Shown here: positions 1-8,312 of the stretch, piece by piece
Numbering within the stretch: the first letter of the stretch is position 1
Layout of the letters: each line of letters opens with the position of its first letter
Assembly: GCA_041920215.1 (NCBI GenBank)
Contig: JAYRSJ010000012.1
Coordinates: 72,944 to 136,943 of the forward strand
Source: JAYRSJ01 sp041920215
GTDB taxonomy: Bacteria > Pseudomonadota > Gammaproteobacteria > Burkholderiales > Burkholderiaceae_C
Direction of reading: 5' to 3'
Length of the DNA stretch: 64,000 nucleotides
Position numbers and translations under genes: made by a program
The notes under the pieces: model-generated
Database searches by the model: none
Seen by the model: only the letters and a program-made list of their open reading frames with translations
Told to the model about the DNA's origin: nothing

Positions 1-449
1 CGCAGCGTGATGTTGGGGTGGGCCTTGGCCGCCGCCAGCAGCCGGTCGTGAATGGCCTTGCCGGTGGCATCGGCCGCGTGGGCGATGCGGCGCACCGCAT
101 GACCACCCTCGCGGGTCAGGTGCAGGCCCAGCGGGCCGTCGTCATCGGGCGTGAAGGGCACGCCCTGGGCGACGAGCCACTCGACCGCGGCGGCGCTGCG
201 CTCGGCGATGAAGCGGGCGGTGGCCTCGTCGACCAGGCCGGCGCCGGCATCCTGGGTGTCGCGCACATGGCTTTCTATGCTGTCGTCGCGCCCCAGCACA
301 CCGACGATGCCACCCTGGGCCCAGGCGGTGGCCGCCTCGCTCAGCTCGCGCTTGGCCAGCACCACCACCGGCAGCTGGTCGGCCAGATGCAGGGCCACGG
401 TCAGACCGGCCAGGCCGGCACCCACAATCACCACGGGAGCAGTAGTCAT
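1..449 (-). CDS. nadB: L-aspartate oxidase, N-terminal part (cut by window edge)
   Basis: Reading leftward from ATG at 449, the first 149 residues begin MTTAPVVIVGAGLAGLTVAL, a classic FAD-binding GxGxxG Rossmann start. They continue with the region of L-aspartate oxidase that includes EAATAWAQGGI and a later LTREGGHAVRRI. L-aspartate oxidase oxidises L-aspartate to iminoaspartate, the first step of de novo NAD synthesis, in the cytoplasm. The frame is open to base 1, so the C-terminal two thirds lie outside the window. No good Shine-Dalgarno precedes the ATG. The gene is divergent from glnS. The fumarate reductase/succinate dehydrogenase flavoprotein family is related, but the AWAQGGI and GGHAVRRI blocks favour NadB. 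Confidence 0.88.
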   Translation of the reverse strand, partial: MTTAPVVIVGAGLAGLTVALHLADQLPVVVLAKRELSEAATAWAQGGIVGVLGRDDSIESHVRDTQDAGAGLVDEATARFIAERSAAAVEWLVAQGVPFTPDDDGPLGLHLTREGGHAVRRIAHAADATGKAIHDRLLAAAKAHPNITL

Positions 450-509
450 TCAGACGGCACGGGCGAGGTGCTGACATCGCCGCGTCATGCAAAGAGGGCC
501 TGATTCTAG

Positions 510-531
510 AAGGCCGGCGTCAGCCGGCCTT
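510..531. other. Hairpin between nadB and glnS
   Basis: A perfect inverted repeat, AAGGCCGGC / GCCGGCCTT with loop GTCA, lies between two divergent start codons. It resembles a terminator stem but has no T run on either side. Its position upstream of both genes would be odd for a terminator. It overlaps the region where a -35 element for glnS would sit. Confidence 0.45.
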
Positions 532-539
532 TGCACCGA

Positions 540-545
540 TAAAAT
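540..545 (+). promoter_or_regulatory. Putative -10 box of glnS
   Basis: TAAAAT, followed by CGCGC, lies 48 bases before the glnS ATG. The same TAAAAT or TAGAAT form precedes minC, metG and DUF3460-scpA in this window. No convincing -35 hexamer is visible. Confidence 0.4.
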
Positions 546-593
546 CGCGCGCTTCTTTGATCAAATCCTGCCAGCGCCCGCGCTGCTCACCCG

Positions 594-2387
594 ATGTCCC
601 ACCCGACCGACGACGCCCACAAACCCGGCAACAACTTCCTGCGCGCCATCATCGAGCGCGATCTCGAGGGCCAGGGCCAGATGCAGGGTGAGCGTCGTTT
701 TGCCGGCAGCCCGGGGGATGCCGCCCACCATGGCGCCGGTCCGCTGGACCCGGCCCGCATCCGCACCCGCTTCCCGCCCGAGCCCAACGGCTATCTGCAC
801 ATCGGCCATGCCAAGAGCATCTGCTTGAATTTCGGCCTGGCCCGCGATTACGGCGGCGTCTGCCATCTGCGTTTCGACGACACCAACCCCGAGAAGGAGG
901 AGCAGGAGTACGTCGACGCGATCAAGGAGATGGTGGCCTGGCTGGGCTGGAGCTGGGAGCAGAACGACACCTCCCATCTTTTCTACGCCAGCAACTACTT
1001 CGACTTCATGTACCGCGCGGCCGAGTACCTGATCGGCGCCGGCCTGGCCTATGTCGACGAGCAGACGCCCGAGCAGATGCGCATCAACCGCGGCGACTTC
1101 GGCACGCCCGGCACCGACAGCCCCTTCCGCGCCCGCGCCCCCGCGGAGAACCTGGCGCGCTTCCGCGAGATGCGCGACGGCAAGCATGCCGACGGCGCCA
1201 TGGTGCTGCGGGCCAAGATCGATATGGCCTCGCCCAATATCAATCTGCGCGACCCGGCCCTCTACCGCATCCGCCGCGCCACCCACCACAACACCGGCGA
1301 CACCTGGTGCATCTACCCGATGTACACCTATGCGCATCCGATCGAGGACGCGCTGGAGCGCATCACCCACTCGATCTGCACGCTGGAGTTCGAGGATCAG
1401 CGCCCCTTCTACGACTGGCTGCTGGAGCATCTGGCCGCAGGCGGCCTGCTGGCTCGCCCCCTGCCCCACCAGTACGAGTTCGGCCGGCTGAACCTCAGCT
1501 ATGTGGTCACCAGCAAGCGCAAGCTGCGCCAGCTGGTGGAGGAAGGCCATGTGACCGGCTGGGACGATCCGCGCATGCCCACCCTGGTCGGCATGCGGCG
1601 GCGCGGCTACACGCCGGAGAGCATCCGCGCGATGGTCGAGGGCACCGGTGTCACCAAGAGCAATGCCTGGTTGGACTACGCGGTGCTGGACGGTTGCCTG
1701 CGCAGCGATCTGGAAGGCAAGGCGGCGCGTGCGATGGCGGTCATCGCGCCGCTGAAGCTCAAGCTGACGAATTTCGCCGAGGTCTTCGGCTCGGCCGAGC
1801 ACCGCGAACCCTGCACGGCCCCGGCCCATCCGCATCTGCCCGAGCTGGGCCAGCGCAGCTTTTCGCTAGGCCCCGAGCTGTGGATCGAGCAGGAAGACTT
1901 CATGGAGGTTCCGAGCAAGGGCTACCACCGGCTCTATCCCGGCAACAAGGCACGCCTCAAGTACGGCTATGTGATCGAGTGCAGCGGCTGCGAGAAGGAT
2001 GCCGAGGGCCGGGTCACGGCGGTGCTGGCCCAGCTGCTGCCCGATACCAAGAGCGGCACGCCGGGGGCCGACGCGGTCAAGGTCAAGGGCGTGATCACCT
2101 GGGTGGGCGCCCATGAGGGCGTGGCCGCCGAACTGCGCCTTTACGACCGACTCTTCAGCGTGGCCCAGCCGGGTGCCGGCGAGGCCGATTTCCTCAGCGA
2201 GATCAATCCGGACAGCTGCCGCATCGTGCAGGGCTGGCTGGAGCCCTCGCTGGCCGGCTTGCCGGCCGAAACCCGGCTGCAGTTCGAGCGCCACGGCTAC
2301 TTCGTCGCCGATCGCAAGGACCACAGTCCCGCGCACCCGGTCTTCAACAAGATCACCGGCCTGCGCGACGGCTGGGGCAGCAAGTAG
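594..2387 (+). CDS. glnS: Glutaminyl-tRNA synthetase
   Basis: Charges tRNA-Gln with glutamine in an ATP-dependent reaction (class Ib synthetase). The 597 residues start with MSHPTDDAHK. The HIGH signature is at residues 69-72 inside PEPNGYLHIGHAKS. The KMSKS-equivalent loop is VTSKR near residues 305-309. The catalytic domain is followed by the two-barrel anticodon-binding domain, ending in an FNKITGLRDGW segment. The length is slightly above the roughly 555 residues of the E. coli enzyme, mostly through an N-terminal extension of about 30 residues. The ATG start suits the conserved NNFLRAIIERDL helix just after it. A TAAAAT box lies upstream. The GltX family is related, but the N-terminal helix and loop favour GlnS. 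Confidence 0.97.
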   Translation: MSHPTDDAHKPGNNFLRAIIERDLEGQGQMQGERRFAGSPGDAAHHGAGPLDPARIRTRFPPEPNGYLHIGHAKSICLNFGLARDYGGVCHLRFDDTNPEKEEQEYVDAIKEMVAWLGWSWEQNDTSHLFYASNYFDFMYRAAEYLIGAGLAYVDEQTPEQMRINRGDFGTPGTDSPFRARAPAENLARFREMRDGKHADGAMVLRAKIDMASPNINLRDPALYRIRRATHHNTGDTWCIYPMYTYAHPIEDALERITHSICTLEFEDQRPFYDWLLEHLAAGGLLARPLPHQYEFGRLNLSYVVTSKRKLRQLVEEGHVTGWDDPRMPTLVGMRRRGYTPESIRAMVEGTGVTKSNAWLDYAVLDGCLRSDLEGKAARAMAVIAPLKLKLTNFAEVFGSAEHREPCTAPAHPHLPELGQRSFSLGPELWIEQEDFMEVPSKGYHRLYPGNKARLKYGYVIECSGCEKDAEGRVTAVLAQLLPDTKSGTPGADAVKVKGVITWVGAHEGVAAELRLYDRLFSVAQPGAGEADFLSEINPDSCRIVQGWLEPSLAGLPAETRLQFERHGYFVADRKDHSPAHPVFNKITGLRDGWGSK

Positions 2388-2407
2388 GCGCGGCCAGGCC
2401 GGGCCGC

Positions 2408-2623
2408 TCAGGCCGGCTCGACCACCGGACTGGCGTATTCATGGCCGATGATGGCGCGGGCGAACAAATAGTTGTCCCGCGCCCGCTCGCTCAGCTCATC
2501 CAGCAAGACCTGGCCCCGCGCGTCGCAGGGGAAGCTCAGACCGCGTCCGCTGTGGAACAGCGATTCGAAACGCAGCCGGTAGGCGCCGCCAGCGGCGGGC
2601 TTGCTCATCATCAGCGTTTCCAT
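2408..2623 (-). CDS. Small conserved protein of unknown function
   Basis: A 71-residue protein starting METLMMSKPAAGGAYRLRFE and ending in HEYASPVVEPA. The ATG at 2623 is preceded by GGGAGAGC, a good ribosome-binding site, which decides this start over the longer open frame upstream. There is no signal peptide, membrane segment or recognisable motif. The middle holds a GRGLSFPCDARG stretch and a short predicted helix, LLDELSERARDNYLFA. It lies between the convergent glnS end and dbpA, downstream of dbpA on the same strand. The function is unknown. Confidence 0.7.
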   Translation of the reverse strand: METLMMSKPAAGGAYRLRFESLFHSGRGLSFPCDARGQVLLDELSERARDNYLFARAIIGHEYASPVVEPA

Positions 2624-2727
2624 GGTAGCTCTCCCGGACCCCAGACAGCAGGGCCCATGGCGCAACACTAGGCCTTGTCGCGCCCGGCCATCCGTGCAAA
2701 GAGCGCAGGTTTGCGGTCTGTTTCCGG

Positions 2728-2752
2728 GCATCCCCCGCAAACGCGGGAATGC
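2728..2752. repeat. REP-like palindrome downstream of dbpA
   Basis: An imperfect dyad with core CCCGC-AAAC-GCGGG is flanked by GCAT and ATGC. It has the look of the dispersed ATTCCCGC/GCGGGAAT palindromes common in proteobacteria. It lies between dbpA and the small gene at 2408-2623 and has no T run. Only one copy was noticed in the window. Confidence 0.4.
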
Positions 2753-2768
2753 GTCACGGCCGTTGCGT

Positions 2769-4211
2769 TCAATCCAGGGCGGCCAGGTCCGCCATGCGCC
2801 GCACCTTGACCTTGCGGCCCTTGAGCTTGCCGCTGGAGAGGCGCTTGACCACCTCGCGGGCGATACCGCGCTGCACGGCCACATAGCTGTGGAAATCGGT
2901 GACGTTGATCTTGCCGATCTGGGACGCCTCGAAGCCGGCCTCGCCGGTCAGCGCGCCCAGGATGTCACCGGGGCGTAGCTTGTCCTTGCGGCCACCGAGA
3001 ATCTGCAAGGTGTCCATGGCCGGCAGCAGCGGCCCGCCGGCGGCCGGGCTCAGGCTGTCCAGGCCCTGCCACTGGAACTCGCGGCCCATCAGCTGCTCGA
3101 TGCGACCCACCCGCCCCATCTCGTCCAGGCTGGCCAGGCTCAGGGCCAGGCCCTCGGCACCGGCGCGACCGGTGCGGCCGATGCGATGCACATGGGCCTC
3201 GACATCGGCGCTGATATCCACATTGATCACGCACTCCAGCTGCGCGATGTCCAGGCCCCGCGCGGCCACATCGGTGGCCACCAACACGCTGACGCTGCCG
3301 TTGGCGAACTGGATCAGCACCTGATCCCGATCGCGCTGCTCCAGATCGCCATGCAAGGCCATGGCCACCAGACCCTGGGCGCTCAGCACCTCGACCAGAT
3401 CGCGGCATTGCTGCTTGGTATTGCAAAAGGCGATGGTGCGGGCCGGGCGGAAGTGCAGCAGCAGCTGCGAGACCGCATGCAGGCGCTCGCTCTCGCTCAC
3501 CTCGTAGGCGATCTGGCGGATCTGGGTCGGCGCCTGGCTGGCGGCGGCAGCAGCCGGCTTGACCATGGCCGGATCACGCATGAACTTGCCAGCCAGCTCC
3601 GCGATGCCGGCCGGGTAGGTGGCGGAGAACAGCAGGGTCTGGCGGTTCCTCGGGCATTGCTTGGCGATGCGGGCGATATCGTCGACAAAGCCCATGTCCA
3701 GCATGCGGTCGGCCTCGTCCAGCACCAGGGTCTGCAGGCCCTGCAGCTGCAGCGTCTCGCGCTCCAGATGGTCGAGGATGCGGCCCGGCGTGCCGACCGC
3801 AATATGGGCGCCAAAGGCCAGGCTCTCGATCTGCGGCCGCATCGGCGTGCCGCCGCACAGGGTCAGCACCTTGATATTGTCGGCCGCCCGCGCCAGCCGC
3901 CGGATCTCCTGGGTGACCTGGTCGGCCAGCTCGCGGGTCGGGCACAGCACCAGGGCCTGCAACGCACTGCCGGCAGCGTCCAGCTTGTGCAGCAGGGCTA
4001 GCGCGAAGGCGGCAGTCTTGCCGCTGCCGGTCTGGGCCTGGGCAATCAGATCGCGACCGGCCAGGGCCAGCGGCAGGCTCTCGGCCTGGATCGGGGTCAT
4101 GCGGCTGTAACCCAGCTGGGCCACATTGGCCTGCATGGCGGGGCTCAGCGGCAGCTGGGAGAAAGCGAGGCGAGCATCGCTGTCCTTGGCACTCAGAGGG
4201 GCATCGTTCAT
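2769..4211 (-). CDS. dbpA: DEAD-box ATP-dependent RNA helicase DbpA
   Basis: A 480-residue helicase starting MNDAPLSAKDSD. The visible motifs are the Q-motif PIQAESLPLALAG, Walker A AQTGSGKT, PTRELADQ, DEAD (VLDEADRMLDMGF), SAT, and motifs V/VI in ATDVAARGLD and HRIGRTGRAG. After the helicase core, the C-terminal part from about residue 400 (LRPGDILGALTGEAGF, then KINVTDFHSYVAV and GRKVKVRRM) is the DbpA RNA-binding domain. In E. coli that domain targets helix 92 of 23S rRNA during large-subunit assembly. A GATAAT hexamer lies exactly six bases before the ATG, suggesting a leaderless transcript. Confidence 0.93.
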   Translation of the reverse strand: MNDAPLSAKDSDARLAFSQLPLSPAMQANVAQLGYSRMTPIQAESLPLALAGRDLIAQAQTGSGKTAAFALALLHKLDAAGSALQALVLCPTRELADQVTQEIRRLARAADNIKVLTLCGGTPMRPQIESLAFGAHIAVGTPGRILDHLERETLQLQGLQTLVLDEADRMLDMGFVDDIARIAKQCPRNRQTLLFSATYPAGIAELAGKFMRDPAMVKPAAAAASQAPTQIRQIAYEVSESERLHAVSQLLLHFRPARTIAFCNTKQQCRDLVEVLSAQGLVAMALHGDLEQRDRDQVLIQFANGSVSVLVATDVAARGLDIAQLECVINVDISADVEAHVHRIGRTGRAGAEGLALSLASLDEMGRVGRIEQLMGREFQWQGLDSLSPAAGGPLLPAMDTLQILGGRKDKLRPGDILGALTGEAGFEASQIGKINVTDFHSYVAVQRGIAREVVKRLSSGKLKGRKVKVRRMADLAALD

Positions 4212-4275
4212 GGACGGATTATCCCTGCCGCGCTGCCAGAGGTCCGCTGCAGCCGTCCGCGCCGGCGGCAGGGCC

Positions 4276-5148
4276 CTAGGCCAGTCCGGCGGCCAGGGCC
4301 TCGAAGACCACGCGAATGCGTCGCGCCGTACGCAGCTCGCGGTGGGTGACCAGCCAGATCGGGAAGCGCACCGGCGGAACCTCGTCAAGCACCCGCACCA
4401 CGCCCGGGGTGCGCTCAGCGATCTCGTCCATCATCGCCCCTATGCCCAGGCCATGCTGGACCAGGGCCCAGTGCGCCACCGAGTGCTCGGCATAGGCGCT
4501 GAAGCTGGCCTCGCTCAGGGGCAGGCCATGCGCTTGCAGATAGCTCAGGAAGCGGCCGGCGCGATCGACCCCGACGAAGGGCAGCGTCGCAGCCTCGGCC
4601 GCGCGGCGCGGATGGCCATGGGCCCGCACCCAGTCCTCGGAGGCGTAGAAGCCGGCCGTGGCCTCGCGCACCAGGCGCGCGATCAGTTCGGGCTGTTCCG
4701 GCTTGACATGGCGCACCGCGATATCGGCCTCGCGCCGCTGCAGATCGCTCAGGCCGTTGAAGGCGATCAGCTCGACCGCGATGCCGGGCTCGCGCTCGCG
4801 CAGTTGGCGCAACAGCGGCGGCAGCAGCCATGCTGCCACCGCGTCGCTTGCCGAGACCGCCACCACGCCGGCCGCTGCCTGCGAGCGGCCGCTGGCGGCC
4901 AGACCCAGGGCCTCGGCGGCGCTACCCATCGCACGCGCATGCGCCAGCAAGGCCTCACCGGTGCTGGTGAGCACCAGCGCCTTGCCGATCCGCTCGAACA
5001 AGGTCACGCCGAGCCGCCGCTCGATCGCCGCGACCTGTCGGCTCAGCGTCGGCTGGGTCAGGCCCAGCCGCTGGGCCGCGGCGGACAGCGAGCCGGTCTC
5101 GGCGGTCGCCAGAAAGGCCTTGAGCTGATTCCAGTCGATCTGGTCCAT
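4276..5148 (-). CDS. LysR-family transcriptional regulator
   Basis: A 290-residue regulator. The N-terminal winged helix-turn-helix is visible in WNQLKAFLATAETGSLSAAA and LGLTQPTLSRQVAAIERRLG. It is followed by a substrate-binding domain with GVVAVSASDAVAAWLLPPLL and ending VFEALAAGLA. I start it at MDQIDWNQ, the usual LysR start geometry. An in-frame ATG four codons upstream (5160) is also possible. Both ATGs lie in a 14-bp palindrome that may be an autoregulatory operator. It is divergent from a methyltransferase gene, its most likely target. The effector is unknown. Confidence 0.88.
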   Translation of the reverse strand: MDQIDWNQLKAFLATAETGSLSAAAQRLGLTQPTLSRQVAAIERRLGVTLFERIGKALVLTSTGEALLAHARAMGSAAEALGLAASGRSQAAAGVVAVSASDAVAAWLLPPLLRQLREREPGIAVELIAFNGLSDLQRREADIAVRHVKPEQPELIARLVREATAGFYASEDWVRAHGHPRRAAEAATLPFVGVDRAGRFLSYLQAHGLPLSEASFSAYAEHSVAHWALVQHGLGIGAMMDEIAERTPGVVRVLDEVPPVRFPIWLVTHRELRTARRIRVVFEALAAGLA

Positions 5149-5160
5149 GCAAATTTGCAT
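5147..5160. promoter_or_regulatory. Perfect palindrome over the LysR start codon
   Basis: ATGCAAATTTGCAT is a perfect 14-bp dyad that covers both candidate start codons of the LysR gene. It sits in the divergent interval before the methyltransferase. It may be the LysR operator. The spacing is T-N10-A rather than the usual T-N11-A, so this is an inference. Confidence 0.4.
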
Positions 5161-5243
5161 ATATTGCCGCTGTTCCGTGGCGCTTTCATGCGCTGACGCA
5201 CGCCGATAGCATGGCGCGTATTGAGCCACAACATCAAGCCGCC

Positions 5244-5963
5244 ATGCCGGACATCGACTCTTCACGCGCCATCGATCCGGCAGTCCAGGCCGTGGCATCG
5301 GGCCAGACGCCGCGCCAGCCGGCCAAGGCACGCTTCTGGAATCGCATCGCCCGCAAATATGCCGCGGATCCCATCGCCGACCCCGCGGGCTATGAAGCCA
5401 CCGTACGGCGCGTGCAGGGTCTGCTGGATGCCAGCCAGGAGGTGCTGGAGCTGGGCTGCGGCACCGGCAGTACCGCGATGCGCCTGGCCGCCGGCACCCG
5501 TCGCCTGCAGGCCACCGATCTCTCGGCGGCGATGATAGAGATCGCCCGAGAGAAGCTGGCGGCCCAGCCGATCCCGCAGCTGAGCTTCGATGTGGCCGAT
5601 GCCGACACGGCGGCCTTCGGCGAGGGTGTCTGGGATGCCGTGCTGGCCTTCAATCTCCTGCATCTGACGCTGGATCTGGATGCCGCAATCGCGGGCATTG
5701 CGCGGGCGCTCAAGCCCGGCGGCCGGCTGATCTCCAAGACCGCCTGCATCAGCGAGATGAGTCCCTGGATCAGGAGGCTGGCCCTGCCGCTGATGCGCGC
5801 CGTGGGCAAGGCGCCGCATGTGCTGTGCTTCGACGCCGCTGAACTGCAGGCAGCGATCCGTCGCCAGGGCCTGCAGCTTGAGTCCGTCGAACGCCATGGG
5901 ACCCGCGGCAAGGATTTCCGGGTCTTCATCGTGGCCCGCAAGTCCAGGCATGCAGCCCGCTGA
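5244..5963 (+). CDS. Class I SAM-dependent methyltransferase
   Basis: A 239-residue protein starting MPDIDSSRAIDPAVQA. The SAM-binding motif I is VLELGCGTGSTAMRL. The acidic end of strand 2 is ATDLSAAMIEIAR. Motif II-like VADADTAAF and the post-motif LKPGGRLISKT complete a Methyltransf_11 fold, followed by a basic C-terminus. The substrate is not evident from the sequence. An ATG 33 bases upstream is in frame, and neither start has a clear ribosome-binding site. I chose the internal one because the RAIDPAVQAVASGQTP segment should lie near the N-terminus. It is divergently paired with the LysR regulator. Confidence 0.8.
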   Translation: MPDIDSSRAIDPAVQAVASGQTPRQPAKARFWNRIARKYAADPIADPAGYEATVRRVQGLLDASQEVLELGCGTGSTAMRLAAGTRRLQATDLSAAMIEIAREKLAAQPIPQLSFDVADADTAAFGEGVWDAVLAFNLLHLTLDLDAAIAGIARALKPGGRLISKTACISEMSPWIRRLALPLMRAVGKAPHVLCFDAAELQAAIRRQGLQLESVERHGTRGKDFRVFIVARKSRHAAR

Positions 5964-5991
5964 CAGACGCCACCGCGGCGCCGCTGCGAGA

Positions 5992-6354
5992 TCAGCCGCC
6001 GGCCAGCTTGGCCTTGTGACCCTCGGCCAGCAGCAGGGCCAGCAGGCGCTCGCGCTGGTCACCCTGGATCTCGATGACCCCGTTCTTGACCGCACCGCCC
6101 ACACCGCAGGCGGCCTTGAGCTTCTTAGCCAGCTGGGTCAGGCCCGCCTCGTCCAGGGCCAGGCCCTTGATCAGCGTGACGCCCTTGCCGCCGCGGCCCT
6201 TGGTCTCGCGCCAGATGCGCACCTCGCCATTGCCCAGCGGCGCGGCGGCCGCCTTCTTGCAGCGGCAGTCGGCCTGGGCCTGGCCACAGCTGGGGCAGAG
6301 ACGACCGCTTTCGGTGGAATAGACGGGACGGCTGAACGAGGAGGAAGCACTCAT
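5992..6354 (-). CDS. SUI1/eIF1-like translation factor (YciH type)
   Basis: A 120-residue protein starting MSASSSFSRPVYSTESG. It has a zinc-finger-like N-terminal CPSCGQAQADCRCKK and a SUI1 domain with the signature RIWRETKGRGGKGVTLIKGL and a C-terminal VIEIQGDQRERL. YciH-type bacterial SUI1 proteins resemble eIF1 and influence the fidelity of translation initiation. The ATG overlaps the dusC stop in an ATGA arrangement, so the two genes are translationally coupled in one operon. Confidence 0.9.
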   Translation of the reverse strand: MSASSSFSRPVYSTESGRLCPSCGQAQADCRCKKAAAAPLGNGEVRIWRETKGRGGKGVTLIKGLALDEAGLTQLAKKLKAACGVGGAVKNGVIEIQGDQRERLLALLLAEGHKAKLAGG

Positions 6355-7301
6355 GGCATCGGAGGGTAAGGATTGGGGCCGAACAGGGCCAGCTGCAGCT
6401 CCCGCGGCGCATTGATGGTACGCAGCCGCTGGTACTCCGCCTCGGCCTCGGGGTAGCGGCGGCGCAGATAGTGCAGCCATTGCTTGAGCCGGCCGGCCTG
6501 ATGACGCGGGGCCACCTGCTGGCTGACCTGGGCCCACAGCAGGGCCAGCAAGGGCAAGACCTGGCCCCAGGCCAGCGGCACGCTGCCCGGCCGGCTGATC
6601 GCCAGCGCCAGCCCGGGATCGGCCACCATGCCGCGGCCCAGCATCAGGTCGGCGCAGCCGGACTCGGCACGGCAGCGCTGCGCATCGTCCGCGGTCCAGA
6701 TCTCGCCATTGGCCACCACCGGCAGGTCCAGCGCGGCGCGCACCGCCGCGATGCGATCCCAGAACGCCGGCGGCCGGTAGCCCTGGGCCTTGGTGCGGGC
6801 ATGGATCACCAGTTCGGCCGCACCGGCGGCGGCGATCGCCTGCGCGCAGTCCAGCGTGCGATGCTCGTCCTCATAGCCCAGCCGCATCTTGGCCGAGACC
6901 GGGATGTGGGCCGGCACCGCGCGGCGCACCGCGGCAACGATCTGGTGAATCAGCTCGGGCTCGTCCAGCAGCACCGCGCCGCCGCGATGGCGGTTGACGC
7001 ATTTTGCCGGGCAGCCGAAGTTGAGATCGACGCCCTCGGGCGTCAGCTCGGCCAAGCGGGCCGCGTTCTCGGCCATGCAGACGGCGTCCGAGCCCAGCAG
7101 CTGCGGCCGCACCGGCACACCCGCCGGCGTGCGGCTGCCCTGCAGCAGCTCCGGCACGATGCGGGTGAAGACCCGCTTGGGCAGCAGCATATCGGTGATG
7201 CGGATGAACTCGGACACGCAGCGGTCGACGCCACCGACGCGGGTCAGCACATCGCGCAGCATGTGATCGAGCAAACCCTCCATGGGCGCGAGCAGGATCA
7301 T
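6351..7301 (-). CDS. dusC: tRNA-dihydrouridine synthase C
   Basis: A 316-residue FMN-dependent enzyme that reduces a tRNA D-loop uridine to dihydrouridine (position 16 for DusC). It starts MILLAPMEGLLDHMLRDVL, the expected N-terminus of the DusC barrel. It contains the active-site segment LNFGCPAKCVNRHRGG, with the catalytic cysteine, and the phosphate-binding GEIWTADDA and LMLGRGMVADP. The helical tRNA-binding C-terminus includes RLKQWLHYLRRRYPEA. The subclass call rests on the MILLAPMEGLLD start and the overall length. It is upstream of, and overlaps by four bases, the SUI1 gene. Confidence 0.92.
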   Translation of the reverse strand: MILLAPMEGLLDHMLRDVLTRVGGVDRCVSEFIRITDMLLPKRVFTRIVPELLQGSRTPAGVPVRPQLLGSDAVCMAENAARLAELTPEGVDLNFGCPAKCVNRHRGGAVLLDEPELIHQIVAAVRRAVPAHIPVSAKMRLGYEDEHRTLDCAQAIAAAGAAELVIHARTKAQGYRPPAFWDRIAAVRAALDLPVVANGEIWTADDAQRCRAESGCADLMLGRGMVADPGLALAISRPGSVPLAWGQVLPLLALLWAQVSQQVAPRHQAGRLKQWLHYLRRRYPEAEAEYQRLRTINAPRELQLALFGPNPYPPMP

Positions 7302-7340
7302 GGGGCGGCCGTCAGATACAGAAAGAGGCTCATTCGCAAG

Positions 7341-8312
7341 CTAGGCATGGAACAGGACCCGCCAGCGCTGCCCCTCCAGCAACGCCGCACCGCCATAGCC
7401 GGCGAGCAGCAGCACGCCATCATGGCTGGCCACGCAGCCGCAGCAGGCCCGGACCGCGGGCGGCAGCTCGGCCTCGCACAGACAGTCATCCCGCACCCAC
7501 CACAGCCCGGCGTCCGAGCTGCACCAAACCCGCCCGTCGTACCAGACCATGTCCTCGAAGGACAGCGTGAGGCTTGGGTCGGCGATCCGTTGCCAGCGGT
7601 CCCGCCGGCCCTGGTAGACCGCACCGCCCTCGGCACCGATATAGACCTGGCCATCTGCCCCGCAACAGACCGTGCCTAGCCGTACCGGATCGGGGAACGA
7701 GCACTGGCGCCAGCAGTGGCCATCGAAGTGCCAGACATCCCCGCTGCCGCCAACAGCATAAATGTCCTGGGCGCCGAAGCCGGCGATGTCGTGAAAGCCC
7801 AGTACTTCGTCGTGCCGTGCCAGCGGGATCGCCGGGCTGTGCGCATGCCACTGGTTGCGTCCATCGCGCCGGTAGACCGTGCGCCGCGTGCCGACGGCAT
7901 AGGCCTGCGCGCCGACAAGGCGCAGGCGGGTGATCGCGCCGCGCGCGTCCAGCCGGTTCTCGATGCCGGCCTCGCCGCTGCCGATGGCATAGGGCAGGCC
8001 GTCCAGCGTGATGCAGACGAGCTGCGGCCTGGGCACCAGGCTGAGCGCACACCAAGGCAGCTCGAAGTCGTGCAGCGCGGTGTGCCCGAAGACCTGCGCC
8101 GGCGGCTCGTCGAGAAAGCAGGACAGCACCCGTTTCTCGAGGTCCAGCTCGTCAGGCGCGTCCTGCCCATCGCAGAAGGAATCGGCCTGGCGGTAGTCTC
8201 GGCGTGCAAGGAAGTACAGCAGGTCCTTGCTGCGCACCGCACAGCCGATGATGTTGAAGCCCCCCAGATGAGGTGCCAGGGCTTGTTCGTCGAACTCAGC
8301 GGACAGGGGCAT
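7341..8312 (-). CDS. Unknown protein with beta-propeller-like repeats
   Basis: A 323-residue protein starting MPLSAEFDEQALAPHLGGFN. I do not recognise the family. From about residue 120 on there are at least five repeats of 40-45 residues with the pattern G-x-Q-x-x-Y-A-V/I-G ... W. Examples are GAQAYAVGTRRTVYRR, GAQDIYAVGGSGDVWHF, DGQVYIGAEGGAVYQG and GRVWCSSDAGLWWV. This resembles a kelch/BNR beta-propeller. The protein is rich in Trp and Cys, and there is no signal peptide. The start overlaps the end of the YgjP-like metallopeptidase by 17 bases, so it belongs to the M3 peptidase/YgjP operon. Confidence 0.72.
   Translation of the reverse strand: MPLSAEFDEQALAPHLGGFNIIGCAVRSKDLLYFLARRDYRQADSFCDGQDAPDELDLEKRVLSCFLDEPPAQVFGHTALHDFELPWCALSLVPRPQLVCITLDGLPYAIGSGEAGIENRLDARGAITRLRLVGAQAYAVGTRRTVYRRDGRNQWHAHSPAIPLARHDEVLGFHDIAGFGAQDIYAVGGSGDVWHFDGHCWRQCSFPDPVRLGTVCCGADGQVYIGAEGGAVYQGRRDRWQRIADPSLTLSFEDMVWYDGRVWCSSDAGLWWVRDDCLCEAELPPAVRACCGCVASHDGVLLLAGYGGAALLEGQRWRVLFHA

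Noticed and set aside
561..1835. Long antisense open frame opposite glnS
   Set aside because: The plus strand carries an unmistakable glnS over the same bases; the antisense product has no recognisable motif and the composition expected of GC-rich shadow frames.
5164..5210. Riboswitch between the LysR gene and the methyltransferase
   Set aside because: The interval is too short, with no recognisable conserved structure.
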